Origin: Pseudomonas rhizophila
GTDB lineage: Bacteria; Pseudomonadota; Gammaproteobacteria; Pseudomonadales; Pseudomonadaceae
NCBI RefSeq assembly: GCF_003033885.1
Contig: NZ_CP024081.1
Span: forward strand, 5,267,178 to 5,331,177
DNA: 64,000 nt
Reading direction: 5' to 3'
The notes under the pieces were generated by a model. That model was not told the origin of the DNA and ran no database searches. It was given only the letters and a program-made list of their open reading frames with translations. The position numbers and the translations under genes are program-made. Shown here in pieces: positions 8,523 to 17,591 of this stretch (within the stretch, counting starts at the first letter, position 1; the number at the start of each line of letters is the position of its first letter).

Positions 8523-9663
8523 CACCACAAGCCTGCCGCCCAAGCCTGAAGTCGGCCTGCCGCTGTGGCTGCTGGCCGAGCTGACCTACCGTTGCCCGTT
8601 GCAATGCCCGTACTGCTCCAATCCGCTGGACTTCGCCGAACAGGGCAAGGAGCTGAGTACCGAGCAGTGGTTCAAGGTGTTTCGCGAGGCGCGTGAGATG
8701 GGCGCCGCGCAATTGGGCTTTTCCGGCGGCGAGCCGCTGGTGCGCCAGGACCTGGCCGAACTGATCGCCGAGGCGCGCAGGCTGGGTTTCTACACCAACC
8801 TGATCACCTCTGGCATCGGCTTGACCGAGCAGAAAATCAGCGATTTCAAAAAGGCCGGCCTCGACCACATCCAGATCAGTTTCCAGGCCAGCGACGAACA
8901 GGTGAACAACCTGCTGGCCGGTTCAAAGAAAGCCTTCGCGCAAAAACTGGAAATGGCCCGGGCGGTCAAGGCCCACGGCTATCCGATGGTGCTGAACTTC
9001 GTCACCCATCGACACAACATCGACAAGATCGACCGCATTATCGAGCTGTGCATCGCCCTTGAAGCCGACTTCGTCGAACTCGCCACCTGCCAGTTCTACG
9101 GTTGGGCACAGCTCAACCGCGTCGGCCTGCTGCCCACCCGGGAACAACTGGTGCGTGCCGAACGTATCACCAACGAATACCGCGCCAAACTGGAAGCCCA
9201 AGGGCATCCGTGCAAGTTGATCTTCGTCACCCCGGACTATTATGAAGAACGCCCCAAGGCCTGCATGAACGGCTGGGGCAGCATTTTCCTGACCGTCACG
9301 CCGGACGGCACTGCATTGCCCTGTCACGGCGCCCGTCAGATGCCCGTGCAATTTCCCAACGTGCGTGACCACAGCATGCAGCACATCTGGTACGACTCGT
9401 TCGGCTTCAATCGTTTTCGCGGCTATGACTGGATGCCCGAGCCGTGCCGCTCGTGTGATGAAAAAGAAAAGGACTTCGGCGGCTGTCGCTGCCAGGCGTT
9501 CATGCTCACGGGCGATGCGAGCAATGCCGACCCGGTGTGCAGCAAATCCGAGCATCACGGGATGATTCTTCAGGCTCGGGAAGACGCCGAGCATGCCACT
9601 CAGACGATTGAACAACTGGCCTTTCGCAATGAACGAAACTCACGCCTCATCGCCAAAGGCTGA
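8494..9663 (+). CDS. pqqE: PqqE, radical SAM peptide cyclase
   Basis: A 389-residue radical-SAM/SPASM enzyme that forms the carbon-carbon bond between Glu16 and Tyr20 of PqqA. The SAM-cluster cysteines are C34-x3-C38-x2-C41 in [11 protein letters not shown]. The auxiliary-cluster cysteines are in [15 protein letters not shown] and the C-terminal cluster P-C-R-S-C-D with G-G-C-R-C-Q. I chose GTG 8494 because GGAGG at 8483-8487 lies 6 bases before it; TTG 8515 is a possible shorter start. It overlaps pqqD by 29 bases, and its 3' end overlaps the following peptidase by 35 bases. Confidence 0.95.
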   Translation: MQSIGSNLSDTTSLPPKPEVGLPLWLLAELTYRCPLQCPYCSNPLDFAEQGKELSTEQWFKVFREAREMGAAQLGFSGGEPLVRQDLAELIAEARRLGFYTNLITSGIGLTEQKISDFKKAGLDHIQISFQASDEQVNNLLAGSKKAFAQKLEMARAVKAHGYPMVLNFVTHRHNIDKIDRIIELCIALEADFVELATCQFYGWAQLNRVGLLPTREQLVRAERITNEYRAKLEAQGHPCKLIFVTPDYYEERPKACMNGWGSIFLTVTPDGTALPCHGARQMPVQFPNVRDHSMQHIWYDSFGFNRFRGYDWMPEPCRSCDEKEKDFGGCRCQAFMLTGDASNADPVCSKSEHHGMILQAREDAEHATQTIEQLAFRNERNSRLIAKG

Positions 9664-11458
9664 TTCTTTCAGCGCAGCCCAGGCCGTTGCGGCAGGCATC
9701 GACTTTGCTGAGCTGCAAGCCGGGCCCCTTGGACTGTTCTGGAATCAATACCGTCCCGAAGACGGTGCCTGCCGGATCTGGCATTGGCAGGATGCCAAGG
9801 CCCGATGCCTGACCCCGGACGGGTTCAGTGTCCGCAGCCGGGTTTATGAATACGGCGGCGGTTCGTTCTGCCTGAGCGACGACGGTGTGCTGTTCGTCAA
9901 TGAGGCCGATCAGCAGGTGTATCACCAGTCGCTGGCCGGCGAACAGCCCGTGGCGCTGACCTCAAGTGATTGTCGATATGGCGATCTTCACTTCGCTTGC
10001 GGCCAGGTGCTGGCGGTGGAGGAGCAGGCCAATCAGCATCGCCTGGTCTCGATCGGCCTGGCAGATCATCAACGACATCTGCTGGCCGAAGGTGCGGACT
10101 TCTACGCCGCGCCGACCTTGAGTCCGGATGGTCGACGACTGGCCTGGATTGAGTGGAGCCGCCCCCATCAACCGTGGACGTCAACGAGACTGATGCTGGC
10201 CGAGCGCAACGCTGGCGCCTGGAATGAGCCGCGTTGCGTCGCGGGCAGCGGTCACGAGGAGTCTATTCAGCAACCGCGTTTTGATGATTGCGGTCGCCTT
10301 TATTGCCTGAGCGATCGTGGCGGTTATTGGCAGCCCTGGATTGAATCCGCCGACGACCTGGAGCCACTGCCCGCCGCCGAAGCCGATCACGCCCCAGCAC
10401 CCTGGCAACTGGGCGGCTGTACCTGGCTGCCGCTGGGCGAAAGCGCTTACCTGGCGAGCTGGACCGAGGCGGGGTTCGGGCGACTGGGCCTCTGCCGCAG
10501 TGACGGCGTATCCGAGGATTTCACCGGCTCCTATTCGCGTTTTCGCAGCCTGGCACTCGATGAGCGGTTCATTTATGCCATCGCCGCTTCGCCAATCAGC
10601 CCGTCGGCGGTGATAGCCATTGAGCGGCAAAACCATGCAGTGGTGGTGCTCGCCGGTGGCGTTGCGCCGTTGCCCGTCGAACACATCAGTCGCCCCCGGA
10701 CCCTGCGCTATCCCTCGGCTTCCAGCCAAGCCCATGGGTTCTTTTACCCGGCCATGAACGCCGAAGAGAAGCCGCCATTGGTGGTGTTCATCCATGGCGG
10801 ACCGACCTCGGCGTGTTATCCCATCTTTGATCCGCGCATCCAGTACTGGACCCAGCGCGGCTTTGCCGTAGCCGATCTCAATTACCGCGGCAGCAGCGGT
10901 TATGGCCGGGCCTATCGACAGGCGCTGTATTTGAATTGGGGGGTGGTGGACGTCAAGGATGCCTGCGCGGTGGTCACGTACCTTGAGGAACAAGGCTTGA
11001 TCAATGGTCGTTGCGCGTTCATTCGTGGCGGCAGTGCTGGCGGCTACACGACCCTTTGCGCCCTGGCGTTCCATGACGTGTTCCGCGCCGGCGCCAGTCT
11101 CTATGGTGTCAGCGACCCCGTCGCCCTGGGCCAGGCCACGCACAAATTCGAAGGCGATTATCTGGACTGGCTGATCGGCGACCCGCAACAGGACGCCGAA
11201 CGCTACCGGGACCGCACGCCACTGCTGCACGCTGATCAGATCCGCACCCCGGTGATATTTTTCCAGGGTGAACTGGATGCCGTGGTCGTGCCGCAGCAGA
11301 CACGCGATATGGTCGAGGCATTGCAGAACAACGGCATCGCGGTAGAAGCGCATTACTACGCCGATGAGCGCCATGGCTTTCGCAAGGCGATCAACCAGGC
11401 TCATGCGCTGGAACATGAATGGTTGTTCTATCGCAGGGTGATGGATGGCCCCCTATAG
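9629..11458 (+). CDS. S9-family (prolyl oligopeptidase) peptidase of the pqq operon
   Basis: A 609-residue alpha/beta-hydrolase with an N-terminal beta-propeller-like half. The C-terminal catalytic half carries S469 (G-G-S-A-G-G), D550 (G-E-L-D-A) and H582 (D-E-R-H-G-F). The ATG at 9629 lies inside the end of pqqE; the earlier ATG at 9593 would only add a tail read from pqqE. Homologues at the end of Pseudomonas pqq operons have been called PqqM or PqqG. It may help degrade the crosslinked peptide, overlapping with PqqF, but that role is inference. No signal peptide is seen, so it is probably cytosolic. Confidence 0.9.
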   Translation: MNETHASSPKADSFSAAQAVAAGIDFAELQAGPLGLFWNQYRPEDGACRIWHWQDAKARCLTPDGFSVRSRVYEYGGGSFCLSDDGVLFVNEADQQVYHQSLAGEQPVALTSSDCRYGDLHFACGQVLAVEEQANQHRLVSIGLADHQRHLLAEGADFYAAPTLSPDGRRLAWIEWSRPHQPWTSTRLMLAERNAGAWNEPRCVAGSGHEESIQQPRFDDCGRLYCLSDRGGYWQPWIESADDLEPLPAAEADHAPAPWQLGGCTWLPLGESAYLASWTEAGFGRLGLCRSDGVSEDFTGSYSRFRSLALDERFIYAIAASPISPSAVIAIERQNHAVVVLAGGVAPLPVEHISRPRTLRYPSASSQAHGFFYPAMNAEEKPPLVVFIHGGPTSACYPIFDPRIQYWTQRGFAVADLNYRGSSGYGRAYRQALYLNWGVVDVKDACAVVTYLEEQGLINGRCAFIRGGSAGGYTTLCALAFHDVFRAGASLYGVSDPVALGQATHKFEGDYLDWLIGDPQQDAERYRDRTPLLHADQIRTPVIFFQGELDAVVVPQQTRDMVEALQNNGIAVEAHYYADERHGFRKAINQAHALEHEWLFYRRVMDGPL

Positions 11459-11476
11459 GGCAAATGCAAAACCAAA

Positions 11477-11570
11477 TGTGGGAGCGAGCCTGCTCGCGAC
11501 AACGGTGGATCAGTCCATGGAGATTTTGACTGGATCTACCGCTATCGCGAGCAGGCTCGCTCCCACAGGG
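11477..11570. repeat. REPIN
   Basis: Inverted pair of GAGCCTGCTCGCG-type REPs (11477-11500 and 11542-11570) in the gap between the convergent peptidase and Pmp3-type genes, where it can serve as a shared 3'-end structure. Confidence 0.85.
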
Positions 11571-11591
11571 GATTTGTGCAAACCAACAAAT

Positions 11592-11750
11592 TCAGCGCTT
11601 GGCGATGATGTACACCGCATGCACGATACCCGGGATGTAACCCAACAGAGTCAGCAGGATGTTGAGCCAGAATGCCCCGCCGAAGCCCACTTGCAGAAAC
11701 ACACCCAATGGCGGCAGCAGGATGGCGATGATGATTCGAATGATATCCAT
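11592..11750 (-). CDS. Pmp3/YqaE-family small membrane protein
   Basis: A 52-residue proteolipid with two hydrophobic segments: about residues 3-21 (I-I-R-I-I-I-A-I-L-L-P-P-L-G) and 28-50 (W-L-N-I-L-L-T-L-L-G-Y-I-P-G-I-V-H-A). This is the Pmp3/UPF0057 pattern, including the L-P-P-L-G and G-Y-I-P-G-I-V-H-A-V-Y motifs. Family members are inner-membrane peptides linked to stress and membrane potential. AGGAG (complement of 11757-11761), 6 bases before the ATG, sets this short start; longer in-frame starts add an unrelated tail. Its promoter should lie within 11762-11880. Confidence 0.92.
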   Translation of the reverse strand: MDIIRIIIAILLPPLGVFLQVGFGGAFWLNILLTLLGYIPGIVHAVYIIAKR

Positions 11751-11875
11751 GGATGACTCCTGATTGGCGATGGCCACATTGCCATATAGCACATGGACAC
11801 CCGACCGCTCGTCAGGGTTCAGTGCGAAGCCATCCAGAAGGGATAAAGCGCGGGAAGATAAAAACGCGGACAAAA

Positions 11876-11896
11876 GAAAACCCCGCCGAAGCGGGG
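11876..11896 (-). terminator. Intrinsic terminator, minus strand
   Basis: CCCCGC-CGAA-GCGGGG at 11881-11896. Read on the minus strand it is followed by TTTTC and more T, so it would stop transcripts coming from the acyl-CoA dehydrogenase upstream, about 190 bases after that stop codon. Confidence 0.7.
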
Positions 11897-12046
11897 CTTT
11901 GCAGACTGTTTCCCTGACATCCATTTCGCTCCGCCATCCTGGCAGAATCCTACGTGTCCGTGTTTTTGCTTTGCGCATCCTGCGCGACGTCCATGTGAAG
12001 TAGATTAGCTCTGGATCCAATCCGCCGATAGAGGGAAAACGCCAGC

Positions 12047-12076
12047 ACGACGTGTAAGCATTTGCTTACACGTCGT
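12047..12076 (-). terminator. Perfect 14-bp inverted repeat just after the acyl-CoA dehydrogenase stop
   Basis: Arms 12047-12060 and 12063-12076 are exact reverse complements with only two bases between them, so the real loop takes in the innermost pair. It begins 6 bases after the stop codon of the minus-strand gene and is followed by GCGTTTTCC. It is probably a first terminator or RNA 3'-end stabiliser; a protein-binding palindrome is the alternative. Confidence 0.6.
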
Positions 12077-12082
12077 CAGATT

Positions 12083-13861
12083 TCAAAACTGCCCAGCGTC
12101 CAGCAGGAACAGTGACTCGCTACCCGCCTTCACCGAGGCACTCAGGGAGTGGATGCGCGGCAGCAAACGGGCGAAGTAGAACCGCGCCGTGCCCAGTTTG
12201 CTCGCATAGAAGTCATCCTGCGCTTCTTTGCCCAAGGCCGCTTTGGCCATCAGTGCCCACATATAGGCGTAGGCGGTGTAGCCGAACGCCTGGAGGTATT
12301 CCACCGAAGCCGCGCCGATTTCGTTCGGGTTGCTTTTCGCCCGGTCCAGCAGCCATTCGGTCAGTTCATCCAGCGTACCGACAGCGTCGTTCAACGGCTT
12401 GGTGAACTCGGCCAGATCACTGCTCGCGGTAGCCGTGAAGTGGCGGATTTCGTCAGCGAACAGCTTGTAGAACACCCCGCCACTGCCGACGATCTTGCGA
12501 CCTACCAGGTCCAGCGCCTGGATACCGTTGGTGCCTTCGTAGATCTGGGTGATGCGCACGTCACGCACCAGTTGCTCCTGACCCCATTCGCGAATGTAGC
12601 CGTGGCCGCCGAAAATCTGCTGGCCATGGACAGTGGTTTCCAGTCCCAGATCAGTCAGGAACGCCTTCGCCACCGGGGTCAGCAAAGCCACCAGATCTTC
12701 GGCACGCTTGCGGGTGGCCGGGTCTTCGCTGAACTTGGCGGTGTCCAGTTGCATCGCCACGTAGGTGGAAAATGCCCGGCCACCTTCGTTCGAGGCTTTC
12801 ATGGTTAGCAACATCCGACGCACGTCCGGGTGGACGATGATCGGGTCAGCGACTTTGTCTTTGTTCTGCGCGCCGGTTGGCGAACGACTTTGCAGGCGGT
12901 CACGGGCATATTCGATGGCGTTCTGGTAGGAGCGCTCACCGGTGGCCAGGCCCTGGATACCCACACCCAAACGCTCGTAGTTCATCATGGTGAACATCGC
13001 CGCCAGGCCTTTGTTCGGCTCGCCGACCAGATAACCCACGGCGTCGTCAAAGTTCATCACACAGGTGGCGGACGCCTGGATGCCCATCTTGTGTTCGATC
13101 GACCCGCAATTGGCCGCGTTACGCGCCCCCAGGCTGCCGTCGGCGTTAACCATGAACTTGGGCACCAGGAACAGCGAGATGCCTTTCGGGCCTGCCGGTG
13201 CGTCCGGCAACTTTGCCAGCACCAGGTGGATGATGTTTTCGGTGAGATCGTGTTCGCCGCCAGTAATGAAGATCTTGGTGCCGCTGACCTTGTAGGAACC
13301 GTCGGCCTGAGGTTCGGCCTTGGTGCGAATGATGCCCAGGTCCGTACCGGCATGCGGCTCGGTCAGGCACATGGAACCGGCCCAGACGCCGGCGTACATG
13401 TTCGGCAGGTAGGCTGCTTTCAGCTCTTCACTGGCGTGAGCATTGATCGACAGGCAAGCCCCGGCGGTCAGCATGGGGTACAGGCCGAAGGACAGGCTGG
13501 CGGAGTTGACCATTTCTTCGACCTGAGCCGAAACAGCCTTGGGCATGCCCATGCCGCCGTAGGTCGGATCACCACCGACACCGACCCAGCCGCCTTCAGC
13601 GTAAGTCTTGTAGGCCTGTGGGAAACCGGCTGGCGTGGTGACGGCACCGTCAGCCCAGTGGCAACCTTCTTCGTCAGCTGCACGGCTGAGGGGGGCAACG
13701 CTTTTGCTGGTGACTTTGCCGGCTTCCTCAAGGATCGCCTCGACGGTTTCAGCGTCTACGGTCTCGGCCAGCGCCGGCAGTTGAGCCCAGAGCTTCGCGA
13801 CCTCGAACACTTCATTGAGGACGAAGCGCATATCGCGCAGGGGCGCTTTGTAGTCAGCCAT
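12083..13861 (-). CDS. Acyl-CoA dehydrogenase (FadE-like), paralogue 1
   Basis: A 592-residue FAD enzyme for the first oxidation step of fatty acyl-CoA degradation. It begins [10 protein letters not shown], as do the other two paralogues here. The substrate/FAD loop C-L-T-E-P-H-A-G-T-D is followed by the catalytic-glutamate motif I-Y-E-G-T-N-G-I-Q. The extra C-terminal domain typical of this ~600-residue class is present. GAGG lies 7 bases before the ATG. It is the most divergent of the three copies and stands apart, with a 218-base gap holding a REPIN upstream. Chain-length preference cannot be read from the sequence. Confidence 0.93.
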   Translation of the reverse strand: MADYKAPLRDMRFVLNEVFEVAKLWAQLPALAETVDAETVEAILEEAGKVTSKSVAPLSRAADEEGCHWADGAVTTPAGFPQAYKTYAEGGWVGVGGDPTYGGMGMPKAVSAQVEEMVNSASLSFGLYPMLTAGACLSINAHASEELKAAYLPNMYAGVWAGSMCLTEPHAGTDLGIIRTKAEPQADGSYKVSGTKIFITGGEHDLTENIIHLVLAKLPDAPAGPKGISLFLVPKFMVNADGSLGARNAANCGSIEHKMGIQASATCVMNFDDAVGYLVGEPNKGLAAMFTMMNYERLGVGIQGLATGERSYQNAIEYARDRLQSRSPTGAQNKDKVADPIIVHPDVRRMLLTMKASNEGGRAFSTYVAMQLDTAKFSEDPATRKRAEDLVALLTPVAKAFLTDLGLETTVHGQQIFGGHGYIREWGQEQLVRDVRITQIYEGTNGIQALDLVGRKIVGSGGVFYKLFADEIRHFTATASSDLAEFTKPLNDAVGTLDELTEWLLDRAKSNPNEIGAASVEYLQAFGYTAYAYMWALMAKAALGKEAQDDFYASKLGTARFYFARLLPRIHSLSASVKAGSESLFLLDAGQF

Positions 13862-13992
13862 GGCAAACCTCGCAAGATCTAAACAATTGGTTCGTAAGAA
13901 AACGGTTTTGCAGTGGCCTGAGTGTACCCCAACAACTTTTGCGACACATAGGGTCAGCCGGTGACTGTTTTGTTATTTTTAGTCACCAAAGA

Positions 13993-14067
13993 AAAGATCG
14001 CAGGCTTCGCCAGTTCCTACAGGGAATATGCGCACTTCTGTAGGCGCTGGCGAAGCCTGCGATCTTT
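13993..14067. repeat. REPIN of a second family
   Basis: Arms beginning AAAGATCGCAGGCTTCGCCAG (13993 onward) and their reverse complement (to 14067) are separated by a short spacer. This is a different palindrome family from the GAGCCTGCTCGCG type and sits between two acyl-CoA dehydrogenase genes. Confidence 0.8.
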
Positions 14068-14079
14068 GTCCCCCTCACA

Positions 14080-15876
14080 TCAGAGGGCAAACAACTCCGC
14101 CGGCAGCTTCATCAAGCAATCGCTCCCCGCCTCCACCGCGGCCCGATGGGCAGCGGTCCTTGGCAGCAGGCGCTTGAAGTAAAACTCACAGGTCGCCAGT
14201 TTGCCCCGGCAGAAATCCGCATCACCTTCGCCTGCATCCAGTTGCGCCTGGGCCACCAACGCCATGCGCAACCACAGATAGGCCAGGATGATGTAACCGC
14301 TGTACATCAGATAGTCCACCGAAGCGGCGCCGACTTCATCGGGGTTCTTCATGGCCGCCATGCCAACCCGGGTGGTCAGTTCGCCCCATTGCTGGTTGAG
14401 CCCGTTGAGTTGCGCGACGTAATCCTTGAGCTGTGGATGTTCAGCGTTGGCGGCGCAGAACTTATGGACGATTTTGGTGAACCCTCGCAGCAACTTGCCC
14501 TGGCTGCCCAGCACCTTGCGCCCCAATAGATCCAAGGCCTGGATGCCGTTGGTGCCTTCATAGATCGGCGCAATACGGCAGTCGCGCACCAGCTGTTCCA
14601 TGCCCCACTCACGAATGAAACCATGGCCGCCAAACACCTGCATGCCGTGGTTGGTTACTTCCAGGCCAGTATCGGTCATGAAAGCCTTGCAGATCGGGGT
14701 GAGGAACGCCAGCAGGTCTTCGGCCTCCTGGCGGGCGGTTTCGTCGCTGCTCAGGTGTGCGATATCCAGCAGTTGCGCGGTGAAGTAAGTCAGCGCCCGG
14801 TTGCCCTCGTTGAAGGCTTTCATGGTCAGCAACATCCGGCGCACATCGGGGTGGACGATGATCGGATCGGCGGCTTTTTCCGGCGCCTTGGGGCCGGTCA
14901 GCGAGCGCATCTGCAAACGGTCGTTGGCATATTTGATCGCGCCCTGGAAGCTCGCTTCCCCGAGGCACAGACCCTGCATGCCGGTGCCCAGCCGGGCATG
15001 GTTCATCATGGTGAACATGCAGTTCAGGCCCTTGTTCGGCTCGCCGATCAAGAATCCCTTGGCCCCGTCGAAATTAAGCACGCAGGTGGCGGACGCCTTG
15101 ATGCCCATCTTGTGCTCGATCGAGCCGCAGGAGACGCCATTGCGCGGTCCCGCTTCGCCACTGGCGTCTGGCAGGAACTTGGGCACGATGAACAGCGAGA
15201 TACCTTTGGTCCCGGCAGGCGCATCCGGCAGTTTGGCGAGCACCAAGTGAATGATGTTGTCGCTCATGTCGTGTTCGCCGGCGGAAATGAAAATCTTGCT
15301 GCCGGTAATCGCGTAGCTGCCATCGGCCTGAGGCAAGGCTCGGGTCTTGATGATGCCCAGGTCCGTGCCGCAATGGGCTTCGGTGAGGCACATCGTGCCG
15401 GTCCATTGACCGGCCGTGAGCTTGGTGAGGTAGGCCTGTTTCTGCTCTTCGGTGCCGTGGGCATGAATGGCCGACATCGCACCATGGGTCAGGCCCGGGT
15501 ACATGCCCCAGGAGGTGTTGCTGGAGCCGACCATTTCGCTGATGACCAGGCCCAGGGAACTGGGCAATCCTTGGCCGCCGTAAGTCGGGTCCGCCGCCAG
15601 CCCGTGCCAGCCGCCCTCTACGTACTGTGCGAACGCCTGCTTGAAACCTGTAGGCGTGGTGACCACGCCGTTGTCGAAATGGCAGCCTTCTTCGTCACCG
15701 GAGCGATTGAGCGGCGCCAGCACATTCTCACAGAACCTGGCGCCTTCCTCGAGGATCGCGCTGACCATGTCCGGGCTGGCATCGCTGGCGCCCAGTTCGG
15801 CATAGCGGCCAGGGAAATCGAAGACGTGATCGATCAGAAAGCGCATGTCGCGCAGCGGGGCTTTGTACTCGGGCAT
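14080..15876 (-). CDS. Acyl-CoA dehydrogenase (FadE-like), paralogue 2
   Basis: A 598-residue paralogue of the flanking dehydrogenases. It has the same start (M-P-E-Y-K-A-P-L-R-D), the loop C-L-T-E-A-H-C-G-T-D, the motif I-Y-E-G-T-N-G-I-Q with the catalytic glutamate, and the C-terminal extension. I chose the ATG at 15876 because it matches the paralogues and has GGAG 9 bases upstream; an in-frame ATG at 15906 would add ten unmatched residues. It is closer to paralogue 3 than to paralogue 1 (shared [26 protein letters not shown]). The diguanylate cyclase gene ends 91 bases upstream on the same strand. Confidence 0.93.
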   Translation of the reverse strand: MPEYKAPLRDMRFLIDHVFDFPGRYAELGASDASPDMVSAILEEGARFCENVLAPLNRSGDEEGCHFDNGVVTTPTGFKQAFAQYVEGGWHGLAADPTYGGQGLPSSLGLVISEMVGSSNTSWGMYPGLTHGAMSAIHAHGTEEQKQAYLTKLTAGQWTGTMCLTEAHCGTDLGIIKTRALPQADGSYAITGSKIFISAGEHDMSDNIIHLVLAKLPDAPAGTKGISLFIVPKFLPDASGEAGPRNGVSCGSIEHKMGIKASATCVLNFDGAKGFLIGEPNKGLNCMFTMMNHARLGTGMQGLCLGEASFQGAIKYANDRLQMRSLTGPKAPEKAADPIIVHPDVRRMLLTMKAFNEGNRALTYFTAQLLDIAHLSSDETARQEAEDLLAFLTPICKAFMTDTGLEVTNHGMQVFGGHGFIREWGMEQLVRDCRIAPIYEGTNGIQALDLLGRKVLGSQGKLLRGFTKIVHKFCAANAEHPQLKDYVAQLNGLNQQWGELTTRVGMAAMKNPDEVGAASVDYLMYSGYIILAYLWLRMALVAQAQLDAGEGDADFCRGKLATCEFYFKRLLPRTAAHRAAVEAGSDCLMKLPAELFAL

Positions 15877-15967
15877 GGTGGTCTTCTCCGGTAACAGGTC
15901 GTTCAAACCTACTGCCGGCCACCGAGGCTCACAATCACAGTCCAGACGCTGAATGCGCCATCATCAC

Positions 15968-17257
15968 TCAACCCGCGGCCGCTTCCATGCGCACCGCACC
16001 GCGACGGTTCTGCCCATAGGCAATCACACAGTTACGCCCGGCTCCCTTGGCGTTGTAGAGAGCCTGGTCAGCGGATTTGAGCACTTCTTCGGGGGTGCGC
16101 TGTTCGATGCGCTCGGCCACACCGATGCTGACCGTCACCGATACACTGGATGCCCCGGCACCGGCACGACGCTGGCGACCTTGTTGATCATCCTGGGGAC
16201 GACTGTCGGGATTGCGTAGCTGGATGCTGTAGTTCGCGATGGATTCGCGAATGACTTCCAGATGAGGCATGCACTCTTCGATGGTTTTTCCTGCGAATAC
16301 CAGCGCAAATTCCTCTCCACCGTAGCGATAAGCCCTACCGCCACCGCTGATTTTCGACAGTTTGCTGGCGACCAGACGCAACACCTGGTCGCCCACGTCG
16401 TGGCCGTGGGTGTCATTGAATTTCTTGAAATGGTCCACGTCGCTCATCGCCAAGACATAATTGCGACCCAGGCGCTGCATGCGCTCATTCAGTGCCCGAC
16501 GCCCCGGCAGGCCGGTCAGTTCGTCACGGAACGCCATCTGATAAGCCTCGTGGGCGACCGCCGCCGCGATCATCAGCATCACCTGGCTGCACATGATGTT
16601 CAGGGTGAATGGCAGGATGAAGGTCTTGGGCAACATCCAGAACACGCCGAGCAAACCCACCAATTGCGCGGCATGCAACGGTCGCGGATGGCGCCAGTAT
16701 TGCCAGGCCAGCAACACAAAGGCGGCGATGAACACCGGGTAGGACAACTGGATCAGGCTCATCCAGGCACCGTGCAATGCTGGCCAGCGGATCTCCGAAA
16801 GCCACAACAGCAGTGCCTGGGGAAAACTTTGCTCCAGGGCCAGCGCCACGCTTCCAAAGATCAGCAGCACCGCGAACCGCGCCACCATGTCCTGGAACAA
16901 ATGAGTCCGCTCCTGCCACGCGGCGAACAGGCCAAATAACAGCGGCAACAACAGGCAGACGAGGTGAAACACCACCGCTGCGTCATCGCGCACCTTGCCG
17001 TTGTCGCGATAGAAGTCGGTCTGGGTGTCCAGCAGGAAATAGGCGATGTACACCGTGATCATCAGAAACAGCTCACGCTGACGTCGGTAAACGGCGCAGT
17101 ACGCCCCTCCGAGCAACAACACCAATGTAGGAAGAACGTTGAACAGGGAGGTGAAAAAGACATTGAGATCCTTGACGTAGGCAGCCGCAAGCCCCGCCAG
17201 CAATAGCACCAATGACGGTAGGAAATGACTGAGACGTACAGCGGAAGAACGCGGCAA
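15968..17257 (-). CDS. Membrane diguanylate cyclase (GGDEF)
   Basis: A 429-residue protein with about seven hydrophobic segments over residues 12-235, then a GGDEF domain (about 245-415). The active motif is G-G-E-E-F at 313-317, and D-E-L-T-G-L-P-G-R-R marks the domain start. It should make cyclic di-GMP at the inner membrane. The RxxD inhibitory site expected at about residues 304-307 reads S-G-G-G, so product feedback is probably absent. The domain has an inserted hydrophilic stretch at about 347-370. The start is a TTG with GGAG 9 bases upstream. A perfect Vfr/CRP-type box lies 72-87 bases before the start. It is flanked by acyl-CoA dehydrogenase genes, but no functional link is shown. 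Confidence 0.9.
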   Translation of the reverse strand: MPRSSAVRLSHFLPSLVLLLAGLAAAYVKDLNVFFTSLFNVLPTLVLLLGGAYCAVYRRQRELFLMITVYIAYFLLDTQTDFYRDNGKVRDDAAVVFHLVCLLLPLLFGLFAAWQERTHLFQDMVARFAVLLIFGSVALALEQSFPQALLLWLSEIRWPALHGAWMSLIQLSYPVFIAAFVLLAWQYWRHPRPLHAAQLVGLLGVFWMLPKTFILPFTLNIMCSQVMLMIAAAVAHEAYQMAFRDELTGLPGRRALNERMQRLGRNYVLAMSDVDHFKKFNDTHGHDVGDQVLRLVASKLSKISGGGRAYRYGGEEFALVFAGKTIEECMPHLEVIRESIANYSIQLRNPDSRPQDDQQGRQRRAGAGASSVSVTVSIGVAERIEQRTPEEVLKSADQALYNAKGAGRNCVIAYGQNRRGAVRMEAAAG

Positions 17258-17328
17258 GGGTAAAAGCTCCGACCCGGCTGATCAAAGATGGCATTGTGCC
17301 TGCTACTGGGGCATTAAGGCACGCGAGA

Positions 17329-17344
17329 TGTGACAGATGTCACA
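17329..17344. promoter_or_regulatory. Perfect Vfr/CRP-type binding site
   Basis: The 16-base sequence fits TGTGA-N6-TCACA exactly (TGTGA 17329-17333, TCACA 17340-17344). It is also a 7-2-7 palindrome. It lies 72-87 bases before the TTG start of the minus-strand diguanylate cyclase gene, a plausible activator distance. Confidence 0.65.
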
Positions 17345-17425
17345 CTGCCATCCTTGTAACGGCAGGGGGGGATGTTTTCTTAGGGCTTTGTTGGATGAAT
17401 GTTGCTCCACGATTGCCAACAACTC

Positions 17426-17520
17426 CTGTGGGAGCGAGCCTGCTCGCGATAGCGGTGGGTCAGCCCACAATGATGTTGGATATGCCGCCGTCATCGCGAG
17501 CAGGCTCGCTCCCACAGGGG
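17426..17520. repeat. REPIN
   Basis: Inverted pair of GAGCCTGCTCGCG-type REPs with the common spacer (GGTCAG then ATGTTG) between the cyclase and dehydrogenase paralogue 3. Confidence 0.85.
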
Positions 17521-17534
17521 TTGCGGTCAGGCGC

Positions 17535-17573
17535 AAAAAAGCCGCTGCTCCCGAAGGAAGCAGCGGCTTTTTT
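17535..17573. terminator. Bidirectional intrinsic terminator
   Basis: Left arm A6-GCCGCTGCT and right arm AGCAGCGGC-T6 surround a small loop, with T-runs in both directions. On the minus strand it ends the acyl-CoA dehydrogenase gene whose stop is at 17592. Confidence 0.9.
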
Positions 17574-17591
17574 AGAAGAACCGCGTAAGGC

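Larger units (their letters stand above)
11751..12082. other. Intergenic region with two minus-strand hairpins
   Basis: This 332-base gap holds the ribosome site of the Pmp3-type gene and two hairpins (11881-11896 and 12047-12076). The open frames crossing it have no ribosome site or family features, and I see no further gene. Confidence 0.6.
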
